A stretch of DNA of 64,000 nucleotides from Shewanella subflava. GTDB taxonomy: Bacteria; Pseudomonadota; Gammaproteobacteria; Enterobacterales; Shewanellaceae. The position numbers and the translations under genes are program-made. The first letter of the stretch is position 1. Each line of letters begins with the position of its first letter. The notes beneath the pieces are model-generated. The model made no database searches. It saw nothing but the letters and a program-made list of their open reading frames with translations, and was not told where the DNA came from. Below, piece after piece: positions 45,227-54,597 of this stretch. The DNA lies in the NCBI RefSeq assembly GCF_025971955.1, contig NZ_JAPDMX010000033.1, positions 248,001 to 312,000 of the forward strand, in the 5' to 3' direction.

Positions 45227-45895
45227 ATGATATTGCTCGTCGGCGGTGAAAAAGGGGGCAGCGGAAAAAGTTGCTTAGCGCAAAACCTTGCCGTTTATAT
45301 TACTCAAAAATTCAATGCTAATGTGTTGATGGTTGATTGTGATCCGCAGCGTACCACTTCCGACTGGATCCAAGCTCGCAATAATGATCCTAGTCTAGCA
45401 CCGATAAACTGTATTCAGCTTTATGGCAAAATCCGTAATGATTTACTCAGCCTAGATGAACGCTTTGATTATGTCATTGTTGACTGTGGTGGCCAAGATA
45501 ACCTCGCTATGCGGGCTGCTATGTCAGTTGCTACCTATGTGGTGATCCCATTAAGACCGAAACGTCGCGATTTAAAAACCTTGCCCCATATGGAAGATAT
45601 GCTCAGTACATGTAAAATGGTCAACCCCAAAATGGTTGCTACCATAGTGATGACACAATGCCCTTCTTTACCCACTCAATTTAAGCGTATTTTAGAAGCT
45701 AAAGAAGTCGTTGAGTCATTCAACCTTCGCGCACTGAACTCGGTAACCTTTAGCCGTAATATTTATGATGACAGTGAAGAAAGTGGCTCTTCGGTTTTAG
45801 AAATTGAACCTGATGGCAAAGCAGCTCTTGAAATTAAAGCTATTGCTGATGAATTATTCGCCATCCCACCAGAAAATAGTTATGAGTTTAACTGA
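45227..45895 (+). CDS. ParA-family ATPase (orphan)
   Basis: A 222-residue member of the ParA/MinD group. Deviant Walker A GEKGGSGKS at 7-15 with both signature lysines, MVDCDPQRTTSDW (switch I region) and YVIVDCGGQDNL (Walker B region). It lacks the N-terminal DNA-binding domain of plasmid P1-type ParA, so it is a small type Ib-like protein. GGGAGAAG precedes the ATG. The next gene overlaps its stop and encodes a ribbon-helix-helix protein, a typical partner. It is not the chromosomal parAB at oriC; what it positions is unknown. Confidence 0.88.
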   Translation: MILLVGGEKGGSGKSCLAQNLAVYITQKFNANVLMVDCDPQRTTSDWIQARNNDPSLAPINCIQLYGKIRNDLLSLDERFDYVIVDCGGQDNLAMRAAMSVATYVVIPLRPKRRDLKTLPHMEDMLSTCKMVNPKMVATIVMTQCPSLPTQFKRILEAKEVVESFNLRALNSVTFSRNIYDDSEESGSSVLEIEPDGKAALEIKAIADELFAIPPENSYEFN

Positions 45896-46223
45896 TCTTA
45901 AGCGTAAAAAGCCGAAGCTGCACAAAAAAGCCGTTTCGGTTGATGACTTTATCGAAGATGCCAATAACTACGCTTTTGGTAAGAAAACTGTGGTGGGTGA
46001 TGACTCCCCAGCACAGCAGTCAACCCAAGCCTTTTTAAAAGGACTCGATAAAAAAAGTGTCAAAATCTATCGCCATGCCACTTTTACCCTTACAGAAAAA
46101 AGTATTAGCCAATTAGACGAGTTATCCAAAAACGCTGGCATGGCTAAATCGAAGATATTACGAATATTAATTGATGACTTCTACCATTTGTCTGCCAATA
46201 ATCAACAAAAGCGCTTAAAGTAG
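45882..46223 (+). CDS. Ribbon-helix-helix partner of the ParA-like ATPase
   Basis: A 113-residue basic protein. The ATG at 45882 lies inside the last codons of the ParA gene (14-bp overlap), so the two are coupled. The N-terminal half is polar and probably unstructured (KRKKPKLHKKAVSVDDFIEDANNYAFG); the C-terminal half, VKIYRHATFTLTEKSISQLDELSKNAGMAKSKILRILIDDFYHL, has the beta-strand plus two helices of an RHH DNA-binding domain. Mobile N-terminus plus RHH is the layout of ParG/omega-type centromere-binding proteins, so a partition-like pair is plausible; not proven. Confidence 0.78.
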   Translation: MSLTDLKRKKPKLHKKAVSVDDFIEDANNYAFGKKTVVGDDSPAQQSTQAFLKGLDKKSVKIYRHATFTLTEKSISQLDELSKNAGMAKSKILRILIDDFYHLSANNQQKRLK

Positions 46224-46300
46224 CAATACTGTCTCACCGTGTTGCACCTTTTTAGGTATAATGCCACCAAACTCTTATTTTATACGGCTATACAATTATT

Positions 46301-46678
46301 ATGACCCAACAAAACAATCCACTTCATGGCATTAAATTGGAAACTATTATGACCTATTTAGTGGATAAGTATGGCTGGGAAGAGTTAGCCTTACGAATTA
46401 ATATTCGGTGTTTTAAAGAAAACCCAAGTATTAAATCAAGCCTGACGTTTTTACGCAAAACACAGTGGGCCAGAGACAAAGTTGAATACTTATATTTAAA
46501 GAGCAACAAGCTACCTTTGCCAATTAGAGCAGACCGCAATGAACCAGCCAAAAAACCGATAAAAAAGCCTTCAACTGTTATCAAAAAGCCGTCGCAGTCT
46601 GCAACGAAAGCCTCAATTGATACAAATAGCTCATCAAGTAACAGTACTATTAATGCGCAAATATGGGGTAAAAGCTAA
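46301..46678 (+). CDS. VF530 family (DUF2132) DNA-binding protein
   Basis: The first 72 residues, [61 protein letters not shown], match the VF530 family, a small helical domain reported to bind DNA. The remaining 50 residues are a low-complexity Lys-Pro-Ser tail ([23 protein letters not shown]) not part of the core domain. It lies 78 bp after the RHH gene on the same strand. Role unknown. Confidence 0.85.
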   Translation: MTQQNNPLHGIKLETIMTYLVDKYGWEELALRINIRCFKENPSIKSSLTFLRKTQWARDKVEYLYLKSNKLPLPIRADRNEPAKKPIKKPSTVIKKPSQSATKASIDTNSSSSNSTINAQIWGKS

Positions 46679-46761
46679 GCGCGGTTATTGTTATTTACGG
46701 ATAGTGATTTTAGGCTAATAACGAAACTGTTTGAGAGAAACTTATTATTTCGGGGAACGTG

Positions 46762-47655
46762 TTACAGCGGGAACTCGAAAATAAGTCGCCACACTTGCAA
46801 ACCTCCTCCGGCTTGGTAACTTAATCCCAAATGGTCGATTTTTAATCCATCCCAACCAAAAATCTCATAGCCAATCGGTTTAGAGAACTTAAGCGTAGCA
46901 CCGACTTCATATGAATAGCTTGTCAGCACATCTTTACCTGTAGGATTGACAAATTTTAATCTATCAAAGTACCAGTGCGCCCCGACAAATAACCTTGGTT
47001 CGACCTCTTTGTCATACCATTGCCACTTTGTTCCTAAGCCAAAATCTAAGCCGCTTTTAAATACAGAATAACTCTCTGAGCGATTATTAAGGCTACTGCG
47101 ATAACCCGCATAGTAAAGTCGATTAACCCAAATGGGAGTAAAGATTTGATTGTCAATTTGATAGAGTGAAGACACGCCGGTAGAAAAAATACCTACATTG
47201 TTTTTGCTTGAAAAATTATAGCCGTAACCTAAATCGACGTAGCTTTCAATGGTCAATTTATCATCGACAAACCAATGATATTCAATTCCAGGGGTGACCG
47301 TCATAGTACCGACATTATCGGGTAAATCGCCACCGGGTAAATCATTAAAAGTATAGTCAAAAAAGCCCAACGATATCGGTAAGCGTAATTTCACTAAATG
47401 ATCATCGGCCTCATCAAGCTTAAATGCCAACGGCAGATTGACCACAGCAGCGCTTTGACCAGATGTGCGATAAATTCCGCTGCCAAGGTAATTGGCAAAG
47501 GCATAGTGAGAGGCATCAGTGGCGAGCTCACTCACTGTCGAAAAGGCGTGTGAACTGAAACAAACAGCGATAGCAAAAGCCATCGCTTTTATCAACAAGG
47601 CCACTTTGGAATATCGAGCAATGGCGTTTATAAAAGCCTTAGCTTTGCTCGTCAT
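46762..47655 (-). CDS. Predicted outer-membrane beta-barrel protein
   Basis: A 297-residue exported protein. A signal peptide with a long basic start (MTSKAKAF...[16 protein letters not shown]) ends near residue 39. The rest is alternating hydrophobic and polar strands ([49 protein letters not shown]) ending LIFEFPL, as in a transmembrane barrel. I do not recognise a specific family. Its ATG overlaps the end of ribA by 17 bp. Solitary, function unknown. Confidence 0.75.
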   Translation of the reverse strand: MTSKAKAFINAIARYSKVALLIKAMAFAIAVCFSSHAFSTVSELATDASHYAFANYLGSGIYRTSGQSAAVVNLPLAFKLDEADDHLVKLRLPISLGFFDYTFNDLPGGDLPDNVGTMTVTPGIEYHWFVDDKLTIESYVDLGYGYNFSSKNNVGIFSTGVSSLYQIDNQIFTPIWVNRLYYAGYRSSLNNRSESYSVFKSGLDFGLGTKWQWYDKEVEPRLFVGAHWYFDRLKFVNPTGKDVLTSYSYEVGATLKFSKPIGYEIFGWDGLKIDHLGLSYQAGGGLQVWRLIFEFPL

Positions 47656-48253
47656 TAAAATGATACTCAGACATCATATGACCAAGCTCTGTTGACTTAG
47701 TCTTTAAGTAAGCTTCATTGTAGCGATTTTTACCCACTTGCAATGGCACTCTTTCTATAACTTCAATGCCCTCTTTTTGCATTGCTTTCACTTTGCGAGG
47801 GTTATTGGTCATCAAGCGCACACGAGTGACATTAATTTGCTCTAACATAGGCTTAATCATATCGTACTGACGCATATCAGCTTTAAACCCTAAGCGTTCG
47901 TTGGCTTCAACTGTATTCGCCCCAGCATCTTGCAACTCATAAGCCCGAATTTTATTCAATAATCCAATACCACGACCTTCTTGGCGTAAGTATAAGATAA
48001 ACCCTTGGCCCAATTCGGCGATATTTTGCATAGCCGTTTGCAATTGAAAACCACAATCACAGCGTAAACTGAATAACGCATCGCCGGTTAAACATTCAGA
48101 ATGGATACGACCTAAAATAGCATCATCAGCATTTAATTCGCCAAATGTTAATGCAACATGCTCTTTGCCGGTTTCTGTATCTTCAAAACCGTGCATAGCA
48201 AAGACGCCCCAAGGGGTAGGTAATTGAGAAGTGGCGATATATTTTATCGACAT
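47639..48253 (-). CDS. ribA: GTP cyclohydrolase II
   Basis: Opens the GTP ring in the first step of riboflavin synthesis. The 204 residues match the stand-alone RibA type. Zinc cysteines lie in [21 protein letters not shown] (about residues 53-67), and [16 protein letters not shown] is the catalytic and GTP-binding core. [18 protein letters not shown] is the C-terminal GTP-binding motif. No FMN riboswitch is obvious upstream. Confidence 0.96.
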   Translation of the reverse strand: MSIKYIATSQLPTPWGVFAMHGFEDTETGKEHVALTFGELNADDAILGRIHSECLTGDALFSLRCDCGFQLQTAMQNIAELGQGFILYLRQEGRGIGLLNKIRAYELQDAGANTVEANERLGFKADMRQYDMIKPMLEQINVTRVRLMTNNPRKVKAMQKEGIEVIERVPLQVGKNRYNEAYLKTKSTELGHMMSEYHFNDEQS

Positions 48254-48386
48254 GAAATAGACCTTACGACAATACTCATTCCCTGAGCTCTATAATATGA
48301 GACCGTATTTCCAGAGACTAATTTGCCTTAGAATGGTCGTCGGTTACCAAAAAAAGTAACCAACTACACTAAAAAATTGATTGATA

Positions 48387-48743
48387 TTAAAACTTACTGG
48401 GAGCAAAACCCGTGACAGTTTGAATACCCATTTCGCGACCTAATGCGGTCATCGGGTGCACAACCACTAATCCCTTAACTGACTTTTTCAACTTACCCAT
48501 ATCAGCTTGTTCAGCTTTAGTCAGCTCACGCTTAAAGGGTAAGTTTTTAACTTCCCCACCCACTTTATTGAGCTCACGGGTTTGTTGACCTTTAACGTTA
48601 GCAATACGTTTAGTCATTGCGGTGATTTCTTTTTTGAACTGCAAAATGACAACCGCGTCGCCACGCTGCTCAGCCGCGGCTAATTTACGACGAAACTTAT
48701 CAAGCTTATCATTCAGTGTTTGCAGTTCTTGCTTTAAATTCAT
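48387..48743 (-). CDS. yibL: YibL family ribosome-associated protein
   Basis: A 118-residue basic protein. The C-terminal half, LPFKRELTKAEQADMGKLKKSVKGLVVVHPMTALGREMG, is nearly identical to E. coli YibL, which copurifies with ribosomes; the N-terminal half is a coiled coil (LNDKLDKFRRKLAAAEQRGDA). Function unresolved. Monocistronic. Confidence 0.9.
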   Translation of the reverse strand: MNLKQELQTLNDKLDKFRRKLAAAEQRGDAVVILQFKKEITAMTKRIANVKGQQTRELNKVGGEVKNLPFKRELTKAEQADMGKLKKSVKGLVVVHPMTALGREMGIQTVTGFAPSKF

Positions 48744-48976
48744 TACTTTACCTTTAAGCTAATCAGACAATTGCCATGCGGATTAAATAGACACTATTCA
48801 ATATGAAACCAGATCGCAATTTAAGGTGGGAATTATATACCCAAAGCACGCTAATTTGCGAACATCAATCAACGGTTTGTGCACAATAGTCATAGAATAA
48901 ATACCACATCGGCTGGTATTGAGCTTGCCTTTAACGATATGCTGATTTTATTCCACTATAAAAAGAGCACGCCAAC

Positions 48977-50221
48977 ATGCCACAGTCACTTTTTAGTGAG
49001 TTTCGAATCAGTCCAAGTTCCACAATAAAAAATCGATTTGTGAAAGCAGCCATGGAGGAAAACCTCGCCAATGACCAGCAATTACCTGATAAAAAACTTT
49101 TTAAACTTTACCAGCAATGGGCTGATGGCGGAGTGGGTCTCATCATCACCGGTAATGTGATGATAGATAGATGGGCGATGACAGGGCCAGGTGGCGTAGC
49201 ACTAGAACAAGGTACCTCGTTAGCACCTTTTAAAAAATGGGCCGACATAGCTAAAAGCAATAACACAAAAGTGTGGATGCAGCTCAATCACCCAGGGCGG
49301 CAAGTATTCAAAGCGATGGGGGGTAAAAACCTTGCACCTTCAGCTGTTGCACTCAATCTTGGTAAGCACTCAGATTTATTTTCTATTCCAAAAGCAATGA
49401 TTGATGAGGAAATAGAAGATATCATTTATCGCTTCGGACAAAGTGCGTTAAAAGCTAAACAAGCCGGATTTGACGGCGTAGAGATCCACGCCGCTCATGG
49501 TTATTTATTGGCTCAATTTCTGTCACCTTTAACGAACCATCGCAACGATCAATGGGGAGGAAGTTTAGCTAACCGCGCCCGATTATTACTTGAAGTCATT
49601 AAGCAAGTCAGAGCAATCTGCGGCGCAGATTTTGATGTCGCGGTAAAACTTAATTCAGCCGATTTTCAACGTGGCGGATTCGACATCCATGATGCTGAAC
49701 AAGTGATCAATTGGTTAGCCGAGCATGATGTCAATTTGGTCGAATTATCTGGTGGTAGTTATGAAGCTCCCGCTATGCAAGGCCAAAGTGCTGATGATCG
49801 ACAGCTAGCCCGTGAGGCCTACTTTTTAGATTTTACTGAAAAGTTAGTCCAACGCTCGCCTATTCCCCTAATGTTAACTGGCGGCATTCAAAGATATGCT
49901 GTGGCACAAAAAGTGATTGATGCGGGATTTAGTTTATGTGGCCTAGCAACAGCACTAGCATATCAACCCGATATGATTAATTTGTGGTATAAAAAACCAG
50001 AATTTAGGCTCAACATTCCCGTAATCTCTTGGTCAAACAGAACCTTGGCAGCATTGGCGACAATGGCCATTATCAAACGACAACTGAGGCGCATGAGCCA
50101 AGGGGATACCCCTCAACTAACCGATTCACCATTTTTGAGTTTACTCATCGACCAAATCAAAAACCGACGTAGAACCAAAGTTTATCGTCGCCAGCTAACC
50201 GAAAAGAGCCAATCTCTTTAA
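48977..50221 (+). CDS. NADH:flavin oxidoreductase, Old Yellow Enzyme family
   Basis: A 414-residue FMN TIM-barrel enzyme. The N-terminus (FRISPSSTIKNRFVKAAMEENLA) and IITGNVMIDR bind FMN; QLNHPGRQ and VEIHAAHGYLLAQFLSPLTNHRNDQWGGS are the substrate and FMN signatures of the 2,4-dienoyl-CoA reductase-like branch, here without its FAD/NADPH half. MLTGGIQ follows. Substrate is unknown; xenobiotic or enone reduction is the family norm. Stands alone. Confidence 0.88.
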   Translation: MPQSLFSEFRISPSSTIKNRFVKAAMEENLANDQQLPDKKLFKLYQQWADGGVGLIITGNVMIDRWAMTGPGGVALEQGTSLAPFKKWADIAKSNNTKVWMQLNHPGRQVFKAMGGKNLAPSAVALNLGKHSDLFSIPKAMIDEEIEDIIYRFGQSALKAKQAGFDGVEIHAAHGYLLAQFLSPLTNHRNDQWGGSLANRARLLLEVIKQVRAICGADFDVAVKLNSADFQRGGFDIHDAEQVINWLAEHDVNLVELSGGSYEAPAMQGQSADDRQLAREAYFLDFTEKLVQRSPIPLMLTGGIQRYAVAQKVIDAGFSLCGLATALAYQPDMINLWYKKPEFRLNIPVISWSNRTLAALATMAIIKRQLRRMSQGDTPQLTDSPFLSLLIDQIKNRRRTKVYRRQLTEKSQSL

Positions 50222-50425
50222 CGCAATGGAAAACAGGCTTCTTCTAAATACTAAGCACTAAATACATCGCTAAAACTATGATATTTAATTAGTTTTTAAC
50301 CTGAGCCATCTAATCGAACCTACGAATAAAAAAATTAGCTACACACTAATTTAACCAGGTTTACTTTAAAATACATTTCTAGGGCGAGTTTTTGTAAGCA
50401 AAATTGATCAATAAATGAAATCGCT

Positions 50426-50899
50426 TCAAAGGCGCTTGCTAAGGGTGTGAATAATTTGATTTGCGCTACCACGCCACTTCAATGAAGGATCTGCCAAAGC
50501 TTGTTCAAACTTGCCATCAATCAAAACGTCAACCAACTCAACTATTGCTGCTTGTTCTGAAGTTAACTCACTCATTTGATAACCTGTCCACAACCAAATG
50601 TCTTTACCTATACACTCTTTTTTGACTCGCTGAACCAATTGCAGCACGGCAGAAACATTTGCAGGATGGAGTGGATCACCGCCACTTAAGGACAAACCTC
50701 GACGACGAATACGAGTATCATTCAAATCAGCAATAATGCTATCTTCAAGATGCTGAGTAAATTGATGCCCAGCATCAACACGCCAGGTAGATTGGTTGTA
50801 ACACCCTTTACATGCATGAGCGCAGCCGCTAACGAACAAGGTACATCGTGTTCCCTCGCCGTTAACGACATCAATACTATGATAAGCACTATAAAACAT
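50426..50899 (-). CDS. nrdG: Anaerobic ribonucleotide reductase activating protein
   Basis: Radical SAM activase that generates the glycyl radical on NrdD. The 157 residues carry C26, C30 and C33 (SGCAHACKGC), the [4Fe-4S] ligands, and GLSLSGGDPLHPANV. Its ATG overlaps the nrdD stop by one base (TAATG), so they are co-translated. Confidence 0.96.
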   Translation of the reverse strand: MFYSAYHSIDVVNGEGTRCTLFVSGCAHACKGCYNQSTWRVDAGHQFTQHLEDSIIADLNDTRIRRRGLSLSGGDPLHPANVSAVLQLVQRVKKECIGKDIWLWTGYQMSELTSEQAAIVELVDVLIDGKFEQALADPSLKWRGSANQIIHTLSKRL

Positions 50900-53016
50900 T
50901 AAATGTGCTTCACTCGACGCTTAACCTCTTCCTGCTTGCCATAGTTAAATGGTCTCGCATCTGGGCTACCAAGATAACCACAAACACGACGCGTCACAGA
51001 CACGCGGCTAGGCTCATGGTTGCCACATTTGGGGCAAACAAAGCCTTTACTGGTACAATTAAATTCGCCTAAAAATCCACAATCGTAACATTCATCAATG
51101 GGAGTGTTGGTGCCGTAATATGGCACACGGCTATAGCTGTAATCCCACACATCTTCAAGTGCATCAATGTTATGTTGCATATTTGGATATTCACCGTAGC
51201 AAATAAACCCACCATTGGTGATTTCAGGATAGGGTTGTTCAAAATCGATTTTATCAAACGGATTCACTTTCTTTTCGACATCTAAATGGAAACTATTGGT
51301 GTAGTAACCTTTATCAGTGACTCCTTTTATTAGTCCAAACTCTTTGGTATCTAAATTACAAAATCGGCTGCAGAGGTTTTCACTCGGGGTACTGTATAAA
51401 CTAAAACCATAGCCAGACTCTTGCTTCCATTGCTCGGTTTTTTGTTTTAAATACGCCACAATAGCAACGGCTTTTTCACGTAAGATATCATCATCAAACA
51501 CATGGTTTTCGGTACCATAAAGCGCATTAATGGTCTCATGCAAGCCAATATAGCCCAATGAAATAGATGCTCGGCCGTGTTTAAAAATTTCACTGATATC
51601 ATCATCCGCCTTTAATCGCACACCACAAGCACCTTCCATATACAAAATAGGTGCGACACGGGCTTTTACGCCGACTAAACGGGCAATACGTGTATCTAAA
51701 GCCCTCTTAGCAACCACTAAACGTTTTTCCAGCAGCGCATAAAACTGACTTTCATCGCCTTTGGCTTCAATCGCAATGCGCGGCAGGTTTACACTCACTA
51801 CACCTAAATTATTGCGCCCTTCGTGCACCAGTTTGCCATCTTGTTCAAATGTGCCTAAAAAGGAGCGACACCCCATAGGCGTTTTAAATGAACCTGTCAC
51901 CTTTTCAACTTGCTCATAGTTAAGAATATCGGGGTACATTCGCATACTGGCACAGGTTAACGCCTGACGTTTAATGTCGTAATTCACATCAGTCGCTTTA
52001 TGGTTAACACCATTTTTTATCGCAAACACTAATTTGGGAAACACCGCCGTTTTACGATTTTTACCTAATCCCGACATTCGCACGTTTAAGATAGATTGTT
52101 GAATTAAACGCGACTCCCAACTGACCCCTAAACCAAAGCCAAAGGTAACAAAAGGAGTTTGCCCATTGGCCGTATGTAAGGTATTGACCTCATATTCAAG
52201 TGATTGAAATGCATCATGACATTCTTTTTCAGTTTGTGCTTTGGCAAACGCTTCTGCGTCGTCAATACACCACTTTTTACCGATTAATAGATGCTTTTGA
52301 TAACTTTTCTGAACAAAAGGGGCTAAAACTTCATCAATGCGATTAATGGTCGTGCCGCCGTAAATATGGCTAGCGACCTGGGCAATAATTTGCGCGGTTA
52401 CCGCTGTTGCCGTTGAAATCGATTTTGGGGTTTCGATTTCAGCATTGCCCATTTTAAAGCCTTCAGTCAGCATGCCCGCTAAATCAATTAGCATACAATT
52501 AAACATTGGGAAAAAAGGCGCATAATCTAAGTCATGGTAATGTAGCTCACCGCGTTCATGGGCAATGACCACATCTTTTGGCAACAAATGTGTTTTGGCA
52601 TAATGTTTAGCCACAATACCAGCAAGTAAATCACGCTGAGTAGGGATGACCTTCGCGTCTTTGTTAGCGTTTTCATTTAGCAGGCTGCTATCGCTTTGCT
52701 CAACTAACCCTTGTATTTGACGATTAAGTTTACTTTTGGTTTCGCGACTCACATCACGGTCATGGCGATATTCAATATAATGACGGGCAACAGATTTAAA
52801 TGGGCCAGACATTAGGATGTTTTCAACCGCATCTTGCAATTGGTGGATATCCACTTCCACCTGCCCTGCAAACTGCTTTTCGACTACCGCAGCTAAAGTA
52901 TGCGCATAATCACGATCTGATTGCCCTGCAGATTCCATTGCCGCGATAACAGCCGCTTCTATTCGACTTGCATCAAATACTGTACGGCAACCGTCCCGTT
53001 TAATAACAACCAACAT
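50899..53016 (-). CDS. nrdD: Anaerobic ribonucleoside-triphosphate reductase
   Basis: Class III reductase making dNTPs without oxygen. Of 705 residues, the first 90 are an ATP-cone (VVIKRDGCRTVFDASRIEAAVIAAM). The catalytic barrel follows, with CASMRMYPDIL and GCRSFLG, and the C-terminus has the zinc site (ECYDCGFLGEFNC...CPKCGNHEP) and the glycyl-radical loop RRVCGYLGSPDARP. NrdR and FNR-type sites upstream match its anaerobic role. Confidence 0.97.
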   Translation of the reverse strand: MLVVIKRDGCRTVFDASRIEAAVIAAMESAGQSDRDYAHTLAAVVEKQFAGQVEVDIHQLQDAVENILMSGPFKSVARHYIEYRHDRDVSRETKSKLNRQIQGLVEQSDSSLLNENANKDAKVIPTQRDLLAGIVAKHYAKTHLLPKDVVIAHERGELHYHDLDYAPFFPMFNCMLIDLAGMLTEGFKMGNAEIETPKSISTATAVTAQIIAQVASHIYGGTTINRIDEVLAPFVQKSYQKHLLIGKKWCIDDAEAFAKAQTEKECHDAFQSLEYEVNTLHTANGQTPFVTFGFGLGVSWESRLIQQSILNVRMSGLGKNRKTAVFPKLVFAIKNGVNHKATDVNYDIKRQALTCASMRMYPDILNYEQVEKVTGSFKTPMGCRSFLGTFEQDGKLVHEGRNNLGVVSVNLPRIAIEAKGDESQFYALLEKRLVVAKRALDTRIARLVGVKARVAPILYMEGACGVRLKADDDISEIFKHGRASISLGYIGLHETINALYGTENHVFDDDILREKAVAIVAYLKQKTEQWKQESGYGFSLYSTPSENLCSRFCNLDTKEFGLIKGVTDKGYYTNSFHLDVEKKVNPFDKIDFEQPYPEITNGGFICYGEYPNMQHNIDALEDVWDYSYSRVPYYGTNTPIDECYDCGFLGEFNCTSKGFVCPKCGNHEPSRVSVTRRVCGYLGSPDARPFNYGKQEEVKRRVKHI

Positions 53017-53040
53017 GATTTATTCTCCTTTAGCGCCGCA

Positions 53041-53087
53041 AAACTACATATCGACATAAAAAACACATATAACACTATATATTGTGT
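53041..53087. promoter_or_regulatory. NrdR box pair upstream of nrdDG
   Basis: ACACTATATATTGTGT at 53072-53087 is a near-perfect NrdR box (acaCwAtATaTwGtgt). Exactly 31 bp away, 53041-53056 (AAACTACATATCGACA) is a weaker copy, 10 of 16 matches. Pairs three helical turns apart are the known NrdR arrangement. Confidence 0.8.
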
Positions 53088-53115
53088 ATTAAGCGCTAAC
53101 TCATCATCGGAAGTA

Positions 53116-53129
53116 TTGATCTGGATCAT
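53116..53129. promoter_or_regulatory. FNR/EtrA-type site upstream of nrdDG
   Basis: TTGATCTGGATCAT matches TTGAT-N4-ATCAA at nine of ten fixed bases. It lies about 100 bp upstream of nrdD, fitting anaerobic activation. Confidence 0.65.
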
Positions 53130-53237
53130 CATTATTTACGCTAAAGGAAAGCAAGATAAATTTGTGCGACTCACTTCAGCGATTGTGATTTTGTCACTTG
53201 ACCACTGAAATAAAACTGCCTATTGCACGGGGATAAA

Positions 53238-54203
53238 TTAATTTTTTATCGATGCTGTGATTAAATGTGCGATATCTTCAACCGCTTTTCTACCCGCAGC
53301 GATGGCTTCTTTTGCACGGTGAAATTCCATCGTACCGATATCTGTCACATCTGGAATAATACAAATATCGGGTGGGTCACCCATCAGCCGTGCCCGTTTA
53401 TGCCTTTGTTCTAAAATATCCATCGATTGAGACATAACCGCTAACATGCCGGGATGAGACTTACTGCCAAGTGCAAACTTGTCGGTTAAGCTGGCGATAT
53501 AATCTTTGCCCTTGCCCAACAAATCCATAAAACCTGATTCTTGTTGTTCAGTTTGAACTGCCGTTTTGTTAATCACTGAGGCTTTTTCACTGTTAATCTG
53601 CTGTGGCAAAATCTGTAACTGAGTGCGCCGATAACCGTTTAAATCAACAGCAATCACAATATCAACATCAAGTGCACGGCACAAAGACACAGGTACTGGG
53701 TTTACCACAGCGCCATCAACTAACCATCTGCCCGCTTGTTGGACTGGGGGCAAAAATCCTGGCATTGAACAAGAGGCTCTGACGGCATGTCGTAATGGAC
53801 CTTGTCTAAACCAAATTTCTTGACCGGTATACAAATCAGTGGCGACTGCAGCAAAAGGTTTGGCCAAATTTTCAATATCCATCGCCCCTATGTGCGCAGA
53901 CATCACATCAAACACTTTCTCGCCGCTAATTAAACCGCCTTTTCGCCAACTGATATCCATTAAACTGATCACGTCCCAACTTGAAAAACCACATACCCAG
54001 TTTTTTAATTCAGCTAGGTTATCATTGGCATATGCTGCACCGACTAATGCCCCAACTGAACACCCTGCAATTTTGTCTGGATAAACCCCCAATTCAGCCA
54101 ACCCTTCTAGTACACCAATATGTGCCCAGCCTTTCGCTGCACCACTTCCTAAGGCAAGCCCTATTGTTGGTTTTTTTTGGGGTGAGTGCTCAACTGCTAC
54201 CAT
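53238..54203 (-). CDS. rssA: Patatin-like phospholipase, RssA type
   Basis: A 321-residue serine lipase-like protein. LALGSGAAKGWAHIGVL is the oxyanion loop, GCSVGALVG holds the nucleophilic Ser and WLVDGAVVNPVPVS the catalytic Asp (DGA). Sequence follows E. coli RssA throughout (CSMPGFLPPV, RLMGDPPDI). No signal peptide. An insert near residue 200 (LQILPQQINSEKASVINK) is variable in the family. Function in the cell is uncertain. Confidence 0.92.
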   Translation of the reverse strand: MVAVEHSPQKKPTIGLALGSGAAKGWAHIGVLEGLAELGVYPDKIAGCSVGALVGAAYANDNLAELKNWVCGFSSWDVISLMDISWRKGGLISGEKVFDVMSAHIGAMDIENLAKPFAAVATDLYTGQEIWFRQGPLRHAVRASCSMPGFLPPVQQAGRWLVDGAVVNPVPVSLCRALDVDIVIAVDLNGYRRTQLQILPQQINSEKASVINKTAVQTEQQESGFMDLLGKGKDYIASLTDKFALGSKSHPGMLAVMSQSMDILEQRHKRARLMGDPPDICIIPDVTDIGTMEFHRAKEAIAAGRKAVEDIAHLITASIKN

Positions 54204-54564
54204 GTGTTTGAATTCCTTTGTGATGAAGTTAACCTACAATGTCCGGTTTTATGATAAAACATGTTTAGGACCTGTATATTAATGCTCTAAGATTTATGAT
54301 TGTTTAATCTATCGAGCTAGCAATTATTAAAGCCTTTGTTAGCAGCACGCGTCGAATCGATGACTTAAACCTTGATTGGATCTATTCGCGCAAATGCATT
54401 GCTAACCCTAATATAAATCTTAAATTTGAAGTTACTTATCACTGAACACCAGCACGAATGCTTTGTGAACACTGTCAAAGCTCGACATAAAAAGTCATTA
54501 CAGTCGCAATTGATAGCATAAACAGGCAAGCTGTTATTGGCTATAGTCAGTATATACCGCTATA
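54204..54564. other. Intergenic region before the DEAD-box helicase
   Basis: 360 bp without a gene. Near the right end there is a good sigma-70 promoter: TTGGCT (54537-54542), an 18-bp spacer and TATAAT (54561-54566). The rest shows nothing I can interpret. Confidence 0.6.
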
Positions 54565-54566
54565 AT
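54537..54566 (+). promoter_or_regulatory. Sigma-70 promoter of the helicase gene
   Basis: -35 TTGGCT, 18-bp spacer, -10 TATAAT. The -10 box covers the upstream ATG at 54565, so transcription starts after it and the real start codon must be further down. Confidence 0.75.
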
Positions 54567-54597
54567 GTCTGGCTATTATTTTTTAGGGGATCCACCT

